A stretch of 64,000 nucleotides of DNA from Nocardia camponoti. Lineage in GTDB: Bacteria > Actinomycetota > Actinomycetes > Mycobacteriales > Mycobacteriaceae. Position numbers and translations under genes: made by a program. Numbering within the stretch: position 1 is the stretch's first letter; every line of letters begins with the position of its first letter. The DNA is taken from contig NZ_BMMW01000001.1 in NCBI RefSeq assembly GCF_014646135.1, positions 327,570 through 391,569 of the forward strand, written 5' to 3'. Positions 1 through 10,200 of this stretch are shown one piece after another. The notes under the pieces are model-generated. The model was given only the letters and a program-made list of their open reading frames with translations. It did not search any database and was not told the DNA's origin.

Positions 1-321
1 GACGCGGTCCCGACCGATCGCGCGGACGCCAAACAGGGCAAGTGCCGCGCTCACGCCCGACGCACCAAGCGCGATGGCCGCGCCCAACGCGGGACCGAAC
101 AAGACACCACTGGTGACGGTAAGCACCGTGCGCGGGACCGGCGCGGTCGCGACAAGCGCGTAGAAGGCAAAGAACAGCACTGGCAACAGCGGACCGACGC
201 CGCCTGCCCAGTCGCGGATCTGCTGCGCGTCAGGAAGGGGAACGAGCGCGGCGACGACGAACAGGGCCGCTACCCCGACCAGGGTCAACAGCACGCGGGG
301 AGAACGGAGAAGTCGCAGCAC
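1..321 (-). CDS. TVP38/TMEM64 family membrane protein (3' end cut by window)
   Basis: This is the N-terminal 107 codons of an integral membrane protein that runs off the left edge. It opens with a short basic stretch and a hydrophobic helix, then shows a loop with FYALVATAPVPRTVLT and SGVLFGPALGA, which fits the TVP38/TMEM64 (SNARE-associated/DedA-like) family. I chose the GTG at 321 because the frame meets a stop at about 373-375 and offers no better start. It is divergent from mutA. From memory, the M. tuberculosis mutAB locus has the same neighbour (Rv1491c). The function of the family in actinobacteria is poorly defined. Confidence 0.75.
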   Translation of the reverse strand, partial: MLRLLRSPRVLLTLVGVAALFVVAALVPLPDAQQIRDWAGGVGPLLPVLFFAFYALVATAPVPRTVLTVTSGVLFGPALGAAIALGASGVSAALALFGVRAIGRDRV

Positions 322-484
322 CGGGCAAGCGTACCGGGCGGTAACAGATGGCCCGAGTGAGCGGACACCCTGTCACAGTTAGCATCAGTGACGAACCGGG
401 CACATCCTGGTTCGCCGTGCACTGTGAGACATCCCAGCGATGTCGAGTTGGCACGGGTCGGCGGTAGCAGAGGGAACGACAACT

Positions 485-2359
485 ATGCCGATTGGTTCAG
501 GTGGTTCGGGAACCCAACCGGACGCGGGTCCGGTCCCGGAATTCGCCGCGTGGCGCCAAGGCGTCGCGGGCGTGCTCGCCAAAGCGCGACGGGTCGACGC
601 GTCAACATTGCCCGACGAGCCCGAACGGCTGCTCGACGAGACCACCTACGACGGGCTCACGGTCGCCCCGCTGTATACGCGCCGCGATGAGCTGCCTGAG
701 CAGCCGTTGCCCGGCTCGTTCCCGTTCGTGCGCGGCACCAGCGCGACGCGCGACCCGCAGCGCGGCTGGTTTGTCGCCGCTGACGTGGTCGCCACCGCCG
801 CGGCTGCCGCGAATCGCACGATCCTGACCTGGCTGGAAAATGGCGTCAGCGCGCTGTCGCTGACTGTGGGCGCCGACGGTGTTCCGGTCGCTGACGTGCC
901 TGCCGCGCTGAACGGCCTGCTGTTCGAACTCGCGCCGCTGCGGTTGGTCGCGGGTACCGACGTTGCCGCCGCTGCCGACGCGCTGTACAGCGTGCTTGAC
1001 GGCTACGCGCTTGACGACCGCACCCAGATCCAGATCGGTTTGGGCGCAACGGTATTGACCGATGCCTTCGTCGGGACTGGCGCGGACGTCGACCTCGATC
1101 CTGTTGTCGCCCTTGCCGTTTCGGCTGCCGCACGATCAGAAACCGTGCGCGCCATCACCGTCGACGGCACCGCCTTCCATAACATCGGTGCCGCCGACGC
1201 CCAGGAACTCGGCGCGTCCGTCGCCGCAGGCCTTATCTATCTGCGCGCGCTCGTCGCCGCTGGCCTTGACGTGCCGACCGCGTTGGCGCAGGTGGAGTTC
1301 CGCTTGGCCGCCACCGACGATCAGTTCGCCACCATCGCGAAATTCCGTGCGGCACGGCGACTTTGGGCCCGCGTCGCCGAAGTGCTCGGTGCACCCGACG
1401 CTGGCTCGGCACCGCAACACGCGGTCACCTCCGCGGCGATGATGACCCAGCGCGACCCGTGGGTGAACCTCCTACGCACCACGCTCGCCGCGTTCGGCGC
1501 TGGCGTTGGCGGCGCTGATTCGGTGACCGTCGCGCCGTTCGACTCGGCATTGCCTTCGGATGAGCTTGGCGTTTCGCGCTCGTTCGCCGACCGCATGGCA
1601 CGCAACATTCAGTTGCTGCTCCTTGAGGAATCGCGACTCGGACACGTTGCCGACCCGGCAGCGGGCTCCTGGTACGTCGACTCACTCACCGACGAACTCG
1701 CCGCGAAGGCGTGGGAGTTCTTGCGGGAGATCGAGGCGGCGGGCGGCCTTGTCGCCGCGCATGACCTGGTCACCGAGCGCATCGCGACCACCGCGGCGCA
1801 GCGCGCGAGCGACGTCGCCCATCGCAAAACCGCCGTCACCGGCGTCAACGAGTTCCCGAACCTGGGCGAGACCCCGCTGTCGGAAGCGGCTCGCGGCGAC
1901 CAGGCTGGTGTCGTTCGCTACGGCGCGGAGTTCGAAGCGCTGCGCAACCGCTCCGACGCGCATCTTGCCGCCACGGGCGCGCGTCCGAAGGCGTTGATTG
2001 TCGCGTTGGGCCCGGTCGCCGAGCACAACGCACGCACGATTTTCACGGCGAACGTGCTCGCGTCCGGTGGCATTGAGTCGGTGAACCCCGGCCCGCTCGC
2101 CATCGACGCCATCGCGGCCGCCGCCACCGACGCGGGCGCGCCGATCGCGGTGCTGTGCGGGTCGGACGCCCGATACGGCGACGAAGCGGGCGCGGCCATC
2201 GACGCGTTGCGCGCCGCAGGCGTGGGCACGGTGTTGCTCGCCGGTCCGGAGAAGTCGGTCGCGCAGTACGAAGGAAGCCAGCGTCCCGACGGGTTCTTGA
2301 CCCTGCGCATCGACGCGGTCGCCGTGCTTTCCGAGCTTTTGGAGAAGGTGGGAGCCTGA
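485..2359 (+). CDS. mutA: Methylmalonyl-CoA mutase small (beta) subunit
   Basis: This is the non-catalytic partner of the B12-dependent mutase that interconverts (R)-methylmalonyl-CoA and succinyl-CoA in propionate, odd-chain and branched-chain carbon metabolism. The N-terminal TIM-barrel part is recognisable ([10 protein letters not shown] near residue 75, and [27 protein letters not shown] in the middle). The C-terminal cobalamin-type domain is present but has no DxHxxG motif, as expected for the small subunit. I prefer ATG 485, preceded by gagggaac, over the in-frame ATG at 440; this gives 624 residues. The stop overlaps the mutB start by one base (TGATG), implying translational coupling. 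Confidence 0.93.
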   Translation: MPIGSGGSGTQPDAGPVPEFAAWRQGVAGVLAKARRVDASTLPDEPERLLDETTYDGLTVAPLYTRRDELPEQPLPGSFPFVRGTSATRDPQRGWFVAADVVATAAAAANRTILTWLENGVSALSLTVGADGVPVADVPAALNGLLFELAPLRLVAGTDVAAAADALYSVLDGYALDDRTQIQIGLGATVLTDAFVGTGADVDLDPVVALAVSAAARSETVRAITVDGTAFHNIGAADAQELGASVAAGLIYLRALVAAGLDVPTALAQVEFRLAATDDQFATIAKFRAARRLWARVAEVLGAPDAGSAPQHAVTSAAMMTQRDPWVNLLRTTLAAFGAGVGGADSVTVAPFDSALPSDELGVSRSFADRMARNIQLLLLEESRLGHVADPAAGSWYVDSLTDELAAKAWEFLREIEAAGGLVAAHDLVTERIATTAAQRASDVAHRKTAVTGVNEFPNLGETPLSEAARGDQAGVVRYGAEFEALRNRSDAHLAATGARPKALIVALGPVAEHNARTIFTANVLASGGIESVNPGPLAIDAIAAAATDAGAPIAVLCGSDARYGDEAGAAIDALRAAGVGTVLLAGPEKSVAQYEGSQRPDGFLTLRIDAVAVLSELLEKVGA

Positions 2360-4611
2360 TGACGACATCCGAAATCGAGCAGGTCGGCAGTTTCGCCGAC
2401 GTGCCACTGACGGGCGAGTTGGCTTCTGCTGCCGCCGTCGACACCGAGGCGTTCATCGCTGACGCTGCCGCCGCGAACCAGACCACCGCCGACGCGCTCA
2501 CCTGGGCGACACCCGAAGGCATCGATGTGCCGCCGGTGTTCACCAAAGCCGACCGCGATGCTGTTGTCGCACAAGGCTATCCGCTTGACACGGTGCCCGG
2601 CGTCGCACCGTTCCTGCGCGGTCCTTACCCGACGATGTATGTGAATCAGCCGTGGACAATCCGTCAGTACGCGGGCTTCTCCACCGCCGCCGATTCGAAC
2701 GCGTTCTACCGGCGCAACTTGCAGGCCGGGCAGAAGGGTCTTTCGGTCGCGTTCGACCTCGCGACTCACCGTGGATACGACTCCGACCACCCGCGTGTCC
2801 AGGGTGACGTCGGCATGGCCGGTGTCGCGATCGACTCCATCCTCGACATGCGTCAGCTCTTCGATCAGATTCCGCTCGACCAGGTTTCGGTGTCGATGAC
2901 GATGAACGGCGCTGTTCTGCCGATCCTCGCGCTCTACGTCGTCGCCGCCGAAGAGCAGGGTGTCGCGCCTGAGCAGTTGGCCGGAACGATTCAGAACGAC
3001 ATTCTGAAAGAGTTCATGGTCCGCAACACCTACATCTACCCGCCGAAGCCGTCGATGCGGATCATCTCCGACATCTTCGCCTTCACCAGCGCCAAGATGC
3101 CGAAGTTCAACTCGATCTCGATTTCGGGCTATCACATCCAAGAAGCCGGTGCGACAGCCGATTTGGAGCTCGCGTACACCCTTGCCGACGGTGTTGAGTA
3201 CCTGCGCGCGGGTATCGACGCGGGCATGGATGTCGACAAGTTCGCGCCGCGCCTGTCGTTCTTCTGGGCGATCGGCATGAACTTCTTCATGGAGGTCGCC
3301 AAGCTGCGCGCGGGGCGTCTGCTGTGGAGCGAACTGGTTTCGCAGTTCGAGCCAAAGAGTGCGAAATCGCTTTCGCTGCGCACACATTCGCAGACGTCGG
3401 GCTGGTCACTCACCGCGCAGGACGCCTACAACAACGTCGCGCGCACCTGCATCGAGGCGATGGCAGCGACCCAGGGCCACACCCAGTCGCTGCACACCAA
3501 CGCCCTCGACGAAGCGCTCGCGCTGCCGACCGACTTCTCGGCGCGCATCGCCCGCAACACCCAGCTCCTCATTCAGCAGGAGTCGAACACGACGCGCCCG
3601 ATCGACCCGTGGGGTGGTTCGTACTACGTCGAGTGGCTCACCCATCAGCTTGCTGAGCGCGCTCGCGCACACATTGCCGAAGTCGAGGCGCATGGCGGGA
3701 TGGCGCAGGCGATTTCGGAAGGCATTCCGAAGCTGCGCATCGAAGAAGCCGCCGCACGCACCCAGGCGCGTATCGACACCGGTCAGCAGCCGGTGATCGG
3801 CGTCAACAAGTACCAGGTCGAGGAAGACCAGCAGGTCGAGGTCCTCAAGGTCGAGAACTCGCGCGTGCGCGCCGAGCAGATCGAGAAGCTGGAACGTCTT
3901 CGCGCTGACCGGGATTCGGCTGAGGTCGAGCGGGCGCTTGCCGAATTGACCCGTGCCGCAGCCTCTTCCGAAGGTGGTATGGAGAACAACCTGCTCGCGC
4001 TCGCGATCAACGCCGCGCGCGCCAAGGCCACCGTCGGCGAGATCTCGGACGCGCTTGAGCAGGTTTACGGTCGCCATCAGGCCGAAATCCGTACGCTCTC
4101 CGGTGTGTACCGTGACGAAGCTGGCAAGGCATCCAACATCGGCGCGGCCATCGCGCTCGTCGAGGAGTTCGCTGAAGCCGAAGGTCGTCGACCGCGCATC
4201 CTTGTCGCGAAAATGGGCCAGGACGGCCACGATCGCGGCCAGAAGGTCATCGCGACCGCGTTCGCTGACCTCGGCATGGACGTCGACGTTGGCCCGCTGT
4301 TCCAGACCCCCGAAGAGGTTGCCCGCCAAGCGGCCGACAACGACGTGCACATCGTCGGCGTCTCGTCGCTCGCCGCGGGTCACCTCACGTTGGTGCCCGC
4401 CTTGCGGCAGGCACTGGCTGACGTGGGTCGCCCTGACATCATGGTCATCGTCGGCGGCGTCATCCCGCCGGGCGACTTCGACGAGCTGTATGAAGCGGGT
4501 GCCGCCGCGATCTTCCCGCCCGGCACGGTGATCGCGGACGCGGCGATCGACCTGCTGCGCAAGCTTGGCGCGTCGCTGGGGCATGAGATTGGTGGCGGCG
4601 CTGAGGAATGA
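2359..4611 (+). CDS. mutB: Methylmalonyl-CoA mutase large (alpha) subunit
   Basis: Catalytic subunit, 750 residues, the usual length. The substrate-binding barrel is intact, with [19 protein letters not shown] and [20 protein letters not shown]. The C-terminal B12 domain carries [10 protein letters not shown] with the cobalt-ligand histidine at about residue 624, followed by [10 protein letters not shown] and VIVGGVIP. The start overlaps the mutA stop by one base. The reaction moves propionyl-CoA carbon into succinyl-CoA; in mycolate-forming bacteria it also balances the methylmalonyl-CoA pool used for methyl-branched lipids (established for mycobacteria, inferred here). From memory, M. tuberculosis has mazEF4 between mutB and meaB; nothing of the kind is present here. 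Confidence 0.97.
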   Translation: MTTSEIEQVGSFADVPLTGELASAAAVDTEAFIADAAAANQTTADALTWATPEGIDVPPVFTKADRDAVVAQGYPLDTVPGVAPFLRGPYPTMYVNQPWTIRQYAGFSTAADSNAFYRRNLQAGQKGLSVAFDLATHRGYDSDHPRVQGDVGMAGVAIDSILDMRQLFDQIPLDQVSVSMTMNGAVLPILALYVVAAEEQGVAPEQLAGTIQNDILKEFMVRNTYIYPPKPSMRIISDIFAFTSAKMPKFNSISISGYHIQEAGATADLELAYTLADGVEYLRAGIDAGMDVDKFAPRLSFFWAIGMNFFMEVAKLRAGRLLWSELVSQFEPKSAKSLSLRTHSQTSGWSLTAQDAYNNVARTCIEAMAATQGHTQSLHTNALDEALALPTDFSARIARNTQLLIQQESNTTRPIDPWGGSYYVEWLTHQLAERARAHIAEVEAHGGMAQAISEGIPKLRIEEAAARTQARIDTGQQPVIGVNKYQVEEDQQVEVLKVENSRVRAEQIEKLERLRADRDSAEVERALAELTRAAASSEGGMENNLLALAINAARAKATVGEISDALEQVYGRHQAEIRTLSGVYRDEAGKASNIGAAIALVEEFAEAEGRRPRILVAKMGQDGHDRGQKVIATAFADLGMDVDVGPLFQTPEEVARQAADNDVHIVGVSSLAAGHLTLVPALRQALADVGRPDIMVIVGGVIPPGDFDELYEAGAAAIFPPGTVIADAAIDLLRKLGASLGHEIGGGAEE

Positions 4612-4624
4612 GGCGCGAGTTGCG

Positions 4625-5923
4625 ATGGGCCGATCGGCGATGAGCACGGGACGTGCGGCTGACGATCAGCCGAGTGTGTCGGCTGGCGATCAGCCCACGC
4701 GCTCGCCCAGCGCGGGCGGCGCGGCGCGGGATTCCCATCGCGGTGTCACGGCCGACGAACAGCGTGATGCCGTTGCCGCGCAAGGCAAGTCGAACGCACC
4801 CGGCGCGGCCAGTGCGCGCGTCCCCGGTGCGGACGGCGTGGTTCCCGGCACGGGGGTCGGCGACGGGCATCCCCGGTTGCTCACTACGTCTGGTGTGGGT
4901 GCCACGCGCAAAGGGGGAGCGGTTGCCGCCGCGCCCCGGCTCATCGACGTCGACGCGCTCGCTGACGGCATTCGCGCCGGTCAGCGGGCCGCGCTCGCGC
5001 GGGCGATCACGCTCGTCGAGTCGACGCGGTCGGATCACCGCGAACTCGCCCAACAGCTGTTGCTGCGGTTGGGGACCGAGCCCGGCGATGGTGTCGTGTC
5101 GAATCGTGTTGGTATCACCGGGGTTCCGGGTGTCGGCAAGTCGACGTTCATTGACGCGCTTGGCATGCACCTCATCGGCAAGGGGCATCGGGTTGCCGTG
5201 CTCGCCGTCGACCCGTCGTCCACGCGGACCGGCGGGTCGATCCTCGGCGACAAAACCCGCATGGCTCGGCTGTCGCTAGAGGCCGACGCGTTCATCCGAC
5301 CGTCGCCCACCGCGGGCACGCTCGGCGGCGTCGCGAAGGCCACTCGCGAGACCATCGTGCTGCTCGAAGCCGCAGGGTACGACGTGATTTTGGTCGAAAC
5401 CGTCGGCGTTGGGCAGTCGGAGGTGACCGTCGCGAACATGGTCGACGTGTTCTGCTTCCTCACTCTCGCCCGCACCGGCGACCAGCTGCAAGGCATCAAA
5501 AAAGGTGTGCTTGAGCTGGCCGAGGTAGTCGCGGTCAACAAGGCCGACGGCAAGCACGAGATGGAAGCGAAGTCGGCGGCCCGCGAACTTGCCGGCGCGC
5601 TGCGGCTGATTCATCCACATGACGCGCTGTGGAAACCGCCGGTGCTCACCATGTCTGGGCTGGAAGGCGTTGGGTTAGATAAGTTTTGGGACACCGTCCT
5701 CGACCACCGTCGCGTGCTCACCGACGCGGGTGAGTTCGATGAGAAGCGTCGCCGTCAGCAGGTGGAGTGGACGTGGACGATGGTGCACGACCAACTGTTG
5801 CGCCGCCTCGCCGACAACCCGAACGTGAAAGAACTCCGCGCGGGGGTCGAAGCCGACGTGCGCGCGGGCACGCTTACCCCGGCGTTGGCAGCCGAACGCT
5901 TGCTTGACGCGTTCGACGCCTGA
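4625..5923 (+). CDS. meaB: MeaB/ArgK-type G3E GTPase, methylmalonyl-CoA mutase chaperone
   Basis: GTPase that gates loading and protection of the cobalamin cofactor of methylmalonyl-CoA mutase. The conserved core starts near residue 100 (LADGIRAGQRAALARAITLVE) and contains the P-loop GVPGVGKST, VDPSSTRTGGSILGDKTRM, the switch region ETVGVGQSE and the guanine-specificity motif VNKADG. The first roughly 100 residues are a Gly/Ala/Ser/Pro-rich extension absent from typical MeaB proteins of about 330 residues. Start choice is uncertain: ATG 4625 and ATG 4640 both follow the mutB stop, while ATG 4565 would overlap mutB. It completes a mutA-mutB-meaB operon. Confidence 0.93.
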   Translation: MGRSAMSTGRAADDQPSVSAGDQPTRSPSAGGAARDSHRGVTADEQRDAVAAQGKSNAPGAASARVPGADGVVPGTGVGDGHPRLLTTSGVGATRKGGAVAAAPRLIDVDALADGIRAGQRAALARAITLVESTRSDHRELAQQLLLRLGTEPGDGVVSNRVGITGVPGVGKSTFIDALGMHLIGKGHRVAVLAVDPSSTRTGGSILGDKTRMARLSLEADAFIRPSPTAGTLGGVAKATRETIVLLEAAGYDVILVETVGVGQSEVTVANMVDVFCFLTLARTGDQLQGIKKGVLELAEVVAVNKADGKHEMEAKSAARELAGALRLIHPHDALWKPPVLTMSGLEGVGLDKFWDTVLDHRRVLTDAGEFDEKRRRQQVEWTWTMVHDQLLRRLADNPNVKELRAGVEADVRAGTLTPALAAERLLDAFDA

Positions 5924-5930
5924 GCCGCCG

Positions 5931-7400
5931 TTAGTGGTGGCTCATCCCGGCCATGGGCGCTGCCACCTGTCCCGGTGCGAGCACGAGGAATTGGCCCATC
6001 ATGCCCTGGTCTTCGTGGTGGAGCAGGTGGCAGTGGTACATGTACGGGAACGTCGGGTCGGTGTGGTCGGCGAAGCGCATGGCCAGCGTGTAGGTGTGGT
6101 TGGGTGCGGTGTAGACGGTGTCCTTCCACCCCGAAAGCGTTGGGGGAGGCGGGTTTCCGTCGACGGCTATCACCTGAAATTGCACGTCGTGGATGTGGAA
6201 GTTGTGCGGCCAGTTGTCTTTGTTGGTGACGGCCCAGACTTCGGTGGAGTCGACTGGGATGGACATGTCGATGCGCGCCATATCCATGCGCTGGTTGTTG
6301 ATCATGAACCATTGCAGGTCGAAGGTGCGGGTCGCTGGGGTGCCGGGTGCGGCAAGCGGCGTCATCGGGATCAGGGTCGCGGGGACGGCGGGGGAGGTGC
6401 GCAGGGTCGGCGCGGCACGCAGAGTGAGGATGTCGAAGGTGTCGTCGAAGCCGAATTCCTTGGCGCGGTCGATGCCCGCGCGGTCGGTGACCGGCAACGA
6501 CCGCAGCGCCACGGTGTCGCCGGGATGGATCGCGACAACCACTTCGGCGCGTTCGCCGGGACTCAGTTGAAGCGTGGTGACCTCGACCGGTTTGGTGAGT
6601 AGTCCGCCGTCGGTCGCGACCAACTGGAACGGGCGATTGTCGGCGAACGCGAGGTTGTACATGCGGCCTGCCGAGCCGTTGAGCAGGCGTAGTCGGAGGC
6701 GTTCGGTGGTCGCGGTGAAATGCGAGTCGGCGATGCCGTTGGTGATGATGGTGTCGCCGAGCATGCCGATGCCCGTCGATTTCGTTTCGTCGAGCGCGCC
6801 CGCCGGGGTCAGGCGTCGGTCTTGAATGACGAGTGGGATGTCGTCGACGCCGTACGTCGATGGCAGGTTGAGCGCGTCCGCGGCATCGTCATCGAGGAGG
6901 AAAAAGCCCGAAAGTCCGCGGTACACATGCTTTTCCGTCGCCCCGTGCGGATGTGGGTGATACCACAATGTCGCCGCCTGCTGTTCGATCGTCCATGTTG
7001 GCGACCACGTCGCGCCCGGGGCGACGGGCTGATGCGGGCCACCGTCGAACCGCGCGGGCAGGTGCATGCCGTGCCAGTGCACCGTCGTCGGTTCGGGGAG
7101 GGCACTGGTGATGTCGACGGCCACTTGTTCGCCGCGCCGAGCGCGCAGCGTCGGTCCCAAGATCGCGCCGTTGAAGCCCCACGTCGGCGTTTGCTTGCCA
7201 CGCACCATCTCCGTCGTCCCCGACAGAGCGTGCAAAGCGAAGCGGCGGACGCCGTCGGCCCCGACCGTCGACGGTGCCAGCGGGGGAATCGGCAACGGCC
7301 GACTCCCAGCGGCTGTCTCGGTGACGCGGGCCGCGCAACCTACGGCGTAGACGACCGGGGTGAGGGCGAGGCCAGCCAGAAATCCTCGTCGCGAAACCAC
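5931..7400 (-). CDS. Multicopper oxidase, exported (MmcO/CueO-like)
   Basis: Three-cupredoxin copper oxidase of 489 residues. All copper motifs are visible: HWHGMHLP, WYHPHPHG, HNFHIHDVQF and the C-terminal HCHLLHHEDQGMM, which supplies type 1, 2 and 3 ligands. GTG 7400 is chosen because AGGAG lies five bases upstream; it gives an N-terminus with SRRGFLAG followed by a hydrophobic stretch ending AVGC. That looks like a Tat signal with a lipobox, as described for the M. tuberculosis copper-resistance oxidase MmcO. Likely roles are Cu(I) oxidation or phenol oxidation at the cell surface. It is convergent with meaB, with only seven bases between the stop codons. Confidence 0.92.
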   Translation of the reverse strand: MVSRRGFLAGLALTPVVYAVGCAARVTETAAGSRPLPIPPLAPSTVGADGVRRFALHALSGTTEMVRGKQTPTWGFNGAILGPTLRARRGEQVAVDITSALPEPTTVHWHGMHLPARFDGGPHQPVAPGATWSPTWTIEQQAATLWYHPHPHGATEKHVYRGLSGFFLLDDDAADALNLPSTYGVDDIPLVIQDRRLTPAGALDETKSTGIGMLGDTIITNGIADSHFTATTERLRLRLLNGSAGRMYNLAFADNRPFQLVATDGGLLTKPVEVTTLQLSPGERAEVVVAIHPGDTVALRSLPVTDRAGIDRAKEFGFDDTFDILTLRAAPTLRTSPAVPATLIPMTPLAAPGTPATRTFDLQWFMINNQRMDMARIDMSIPVDSTEVWAVTNKDNWPHNFHIHDVQFQVIAVDGNPPPPTLSGWKDTVYTAPNHTYTLAMRFADHTDPTFPYMYHCHLLHHEDQGMMGQFLVLAPGQVAAPMAGMSHH

Positions 7401-7572
7401 ATCTGCTCCTAGTTTGTCCGTGTCCCTCCACCCTTGTTGCCTCGGCAGCCTGGCGACTCCGTCGCGCGGCCCGACTAACCCGCCACATTTCCGCCCGCGC
7501 GACCGTTGCGGACGCGCCGGTCGTCTGGTATTGCTGCACGTCAGCGGGGTGCCGGTCACCTACTGTGGGGTC

Positions 7573-8706
7573 GTGATCGACCTCCGCACACGCCGTGACC
7601 TGCGCATCGCCTTGCGCTGGCTGCCCCTGGTGTTGGTCCCGGTGCTGCTGCTCGCGAGCACGTACCCGGGGCTTTACCGGGTGCCGCCGCACTACTGGGC
7701 GCTGGCGATGGGTGCCGCTGCCGTCTTTGTCGCGGGTGCGCGCTGGCCGTTGCCGGTCTCGCTGACCCTGTCCGCGCTCGCCGTGCCGATGCTGCGGACG
7801 CCAGCGTGGGGCTTGTCGGGGCTCGTCCCGTTTCTTGGTGCTGTCGCGCTGATCGACGTGATCGCGCGAACCCATCGCCGAACGATCGTCGTTGTCGCGA
7901 CCGTGGCGTGGGGCGCGGCAGTGGTCGTCGGTAGGCAGGGCGCGCACGACACCTCGATTGGTGCGGTGTCGATTCTGGTCGAAACGCTTGCCTACGTCGG
8001 GTTGCCGTTGTTGCTGGGGTTGTATTTGCGTGGCCAACGCGACCTCGCTGACAACCTGCGCCTGCGGGCAGCCGATGCGCAAGCGCGCGCTCGCGTCGAC
8101 GAACGGGCGGCGCTGGCCAGGGAACTACACGACCTCGTCGCGCACCACATCGCGTCGATTATCTTGCGGATCGCCGTCGCCAATCATGTTGTGCGCGAGG
8201 CGGACCCGCGCGTGGTTGAGGTTCTCGATGATGTGCGGGCGACCGCGACCGCCGCGCTGGCCGACATTCGCAAACTGCTTGTCGCCCTGCGTGATCCGAC
8301 ACTGGCGACGGTCGCCTTAGTTGACCCGATGTCGGTGGCCAGCGAGGTTGAGGCCGCAGCCGATCGGGTGCGGGCGGCAGGTTTTGCCGTCGACGTCGAA
8401 TTAGACAGTGAGATAACCGGTTTGGATGCGATCGGTCGGTTGACGCTCTTGCGGTTGGTGCAGGAATCGCTCACCAACGTGATGAAGCACGCTGATCGCG
8501 GCGCACCCGTGCTGGTGCGGATCGTGCGCGACGGTGACGAGGTCGCCGTGCGGGTCCGCAGTGGCGGCAGTGGCGTCGCGAACCCGCCGGGGCACGGCAT
8601 CATCGGCATGCGCGAGCGGGCCGAATTGGCTGGTGGGACGTTAGTGATCGGCAATACCGCCGACGGCTGGATTGTTGAAGGTCGACTGCCGATGGAGGCG
8701 CCATGA
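7573..8706 (+). CDS. Two-component sensor histidine kinase (HisKA_3 type)
   Basis: The N-terminal part (about 130 residues) has four to five hydrophobic helices. It is followed by a dimerisation/phosphoacceptor helix with LARELHDLVAHHIAS (histidine near residue 186) and a C-terminal HATPase region (LVQESLTNVMKHA, then GHGIIGMRERAELAGG). This is the NarX/DesK-like architecture. The GTG at 7573 gives 377 residues and excludes a spurious upstream extension. The last four bases overlap the response regulator start (ATGA), so the two are co-translated. No sensory domain is recognisable, so the signal is unknown. It is divergent from the multicopper oxidase, so copper or envelope stress is possible but unsupported. 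Confidence 0.92.
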   Translation: MIDLRTRRDLRIALRWLPLVLVPVLLLASTYPGLYRVPPHYWALAMGAAAVFVAGARWPLPVSLTLSALAVPMLRTPAWGLSGLVPFLGAVALIDVIARTHRRTIVVVATVAWGAAVVVGRQGAHDTSIGAVSILVETLAYVGLPLLLGLYLRGQRDLADNLRLRAADAQARARVDERAALARELHDLVAHHIASIILRIAVANHVVREADPRVVEVLDDVRATATAALADIRKLLVALRDPTLATVALVDPMSVASEVEAAADRVRAAGFAVDVELDSEITGLDAIGRLTLLRLVQESLTNVMKHADRGAPVLVRIVRDGDEVAVRVRSGGSGVANPPGHGIIGMRERAELAGGTLVIGNTADGWIVEGRLPMEAP

Positions 8707-9329
8707 TCACGATTCTCTTGGCCGACGACCAACGTCTCGTGCGCGCGGGCCTGCGCATGTTGATCAATGACACCGACGACTTAACCGTGGTGGGTGAGGC
8801 GACAAATGGGGTCGAAGCCGTTCGCATGCATGCCGAACTGGCCCCCGACCTGGTCGTCATGGACTTGCGCATGCCCGGCCTCGACGGTATCGCCGCGACG
8901 GCCCAGATCCGCGCGGCGACCCCGACAGCCAAGATCCTGGTGCTCACCACCTTCGATGACGACGACCACCTTTTCCCCGCGCTGACCGCGGGCGCGAGCG
9001 GCTACTTCGTCAAAGACACCGAACCGAGCGTGCTGCTCGACGCGATCCGCCGCACCGTCGACGGCGACCTCCTTTTCTCTCCCGCCTTACTGCGCCGTCT
9101 CGTCGATCGCGCGCTCCTCACCCCGGCCCCGACCGTTGCCGAGGTACCACTGACCCCACGCGAACGCGACGTTTTGCGGCTGGTTGGCGAGGGCTACGGC
9201 AACCAGGACATCGCCGACCGCCTGCACCTCGGCGTGAGCACCGTGAAATCGCACGTGGCGACCTTGCTAGCGAAAACGAACAGCGACAACCGAGTACGCC
9301 TCGCCGTTTACGCGTCGAAGCTGCCCTAA
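8703..9329 (+). CDS. LuxR/NarL-family response regulator
   Basis: Cognate regulator of the preceding kinase, 208 residues. The receiver domain carries the acidic DDQ near residue 8, the phosphoacceptor Asp54 in VVMDLRMPG, and Lys104 in YFVKD. The C-terminal LuxR-type helix-turn-helix is complete (LTPRERDVLRLVGEGYGNQDI, then LHLGVSTVKSHV). It overlaps the kinase by four bases. Its targets cannot be read from the window; autoregulation of the pair and control of the divergent oxidase are the obvious local candidates. Confidence 0.95.
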   Translation: MITILLADDQRLVRAGLRMLINDTDDLTVVGEATNGVEAVRMHAELAPDLVVMDLRMPGLDGIAATAQIRAATPTAKILVLTTFDDDDHLFPALTAGASGYFVKDTEPSVLLDAIRRTVDGDLLFSPALLRRLVDRALLTPAPTVAEVPLTPRERDVLRLVGEGYGNQDIADRLHLGVSTVKSHVATLLAKTNSDNRVRLAVYASKLP

Positions 9330-9400
9330 CCCGCGCCAGCGGTGTCTTTCATCCGAATTGGGCGAGGTGCTGCTGGCGCTCGGCCGCGCAGTATTGGCCC

Positions 9401-9826
9401 ATGTCGCCATTACCCGAGTTGGGACCCGTTGAGTTCGTCGCGCTGTCGTTTCCCGGCACGCGCGTAGACGCCGCCGTGGTGACGGCATTGACCGAGGTGA
9501 TCGCGCGCGGCGACGTGACCATTCTTGACCTGGTCGTCGTCGTGCGCGACGCGGCTGGCGAGCTGACTGAGTTCGAACTCGACGACGACCTAGACAAGCT
9601 TGGGCTCAGTCCAGTCTCGGCGGCCAGCATCGACCTGGTCAGCGACGACGACATCACCGTGGTGCGCGATTCGCTCGCCCCGAACACCACCGCCGTTGTC
9701 CTTGTCTTCGAGGAAACATGGGCGCGTCGCCTCGCGAACGCCGTTCGCGACAGCGGTGGCGAAGTGATGCTCCACGTCCAAGTTCCGCGCGAGTCGGTGG
9801 AAGCCGCACTCGCCGCGTCCGTCTAG
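9401..9826 (+). CDS. DUF6325 family protein
   Basis: Soluble acidic protein of 141 residues. It has the pattern LGPVEFVALSFPG, then DVTILDLVVVVRDAAGELTEFEL, and a later LAPNTTAVVLVFEETWA with a C-terminal VPRESVEAAL. I recognise this as the DUF6325 pattern seen in actinobacteria and often encoded directly before a small SHOCT-domain protein, as here. No catalytic motif is visible and no biochemical function is known to me. The start is the first ATG in the frame; no strong ribosome-binding site is evident. Confidence 0.8.
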   Translation: MSPLPELGPVEFVALSFPGTRVDAAVVTALTEVIARGDVTILDLVVVVRDAAGELTEFELDDDLDKLGLSPVSAASIDLVSDDDITVVRDSLAPNTTAVVLVFEETWARRLANAVRDSGGEVMLHVQVPRESVEAALAASV

Positions 9827-9855
9827 CCGCGTTAGCCGAGAAACGGAGAACTAAA

Positions 9856-10200
9856 ATGCCGCTCATTGGACGACGCATGGGTCGACCCGGCCTGCTCGGC
9901 GCGGCAGCGCGCACCGCGGTGGTCGCGGGTACGGCGACAGCGACATCGAACGCCGTCAACAATCGTGCGCGCAGGCGCGCGGCTGAGCAGGATGCTTACG
10001 CCGACCAGCAACAGCAGGCCGCGTACGCTCAACAGCAGGCCGCCTATCAGCAGCCGCAGTACGCGCCGCCGTCACCACCGCAGGCTGCGCCAGGCGAAGA
10101 TGACGTGGTCGCGAAGCTGGAGCGCCTCGGCAAGCTCCACAGCTCAGGTGTGCTCTCCGACGCGGAGTTCGCTGCGGCGAAGGCCAAGCTGCTTTCGTGA
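9856..10200 (+). CDS. Small SHOCT-domain protein
   Basis: A 114-residue protein with an N-terminal Gly/Ala/Arg-rich segment that includes a short hydrophobic stretch (LLGAAARTAVVAGTATA). A Gln/Ala/Pro/Tyr-rich low-complexity linker follows, then a C-terminal SHOCT motif (DVVAKLERLGKLHSSGVLSDAEFAAAKAKLL). SHOCT modules are short oligomerisation or membrane-associated C-terminal domains. ATG 9856 has cggaga seven bases upstream. It lies 29 bases after the DUF6325 gene and is probably co-transcribed with it. Its stop directly abuts the converging amidohydrolase stop. Confidence 0.85.
   Translation: MPLIGRRMGRPGLLGAAARTAVVAGTATATSNAVNNRARRRAAEQDAYADQQQQAAYAQQQAAYQQPQYAPPSPPQAAPGEDDVVAKLERLGKLHSSGVLSDAEFAAAKAKLLS

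Noticed and set aside
372..392. GTCAC/GTGAC inverted repeat before mutA
   Set aside because: Five-base arms with an 11-base spacer are expected by chance; a regulatory role cannot be supported.
1918..3387. A 489-codon open frame on the minus strand across mutA and mutB
   Set aside because: It is antisense to two well-supported genes and its product has no recognisable motif; such shadows are common in GC-rich codons.
3406..4647. A 413-codon minus-strand frame across mutB
   Set aside because: Antisense shadow of mutB with low-complexity Arg/Asp-rich composition.
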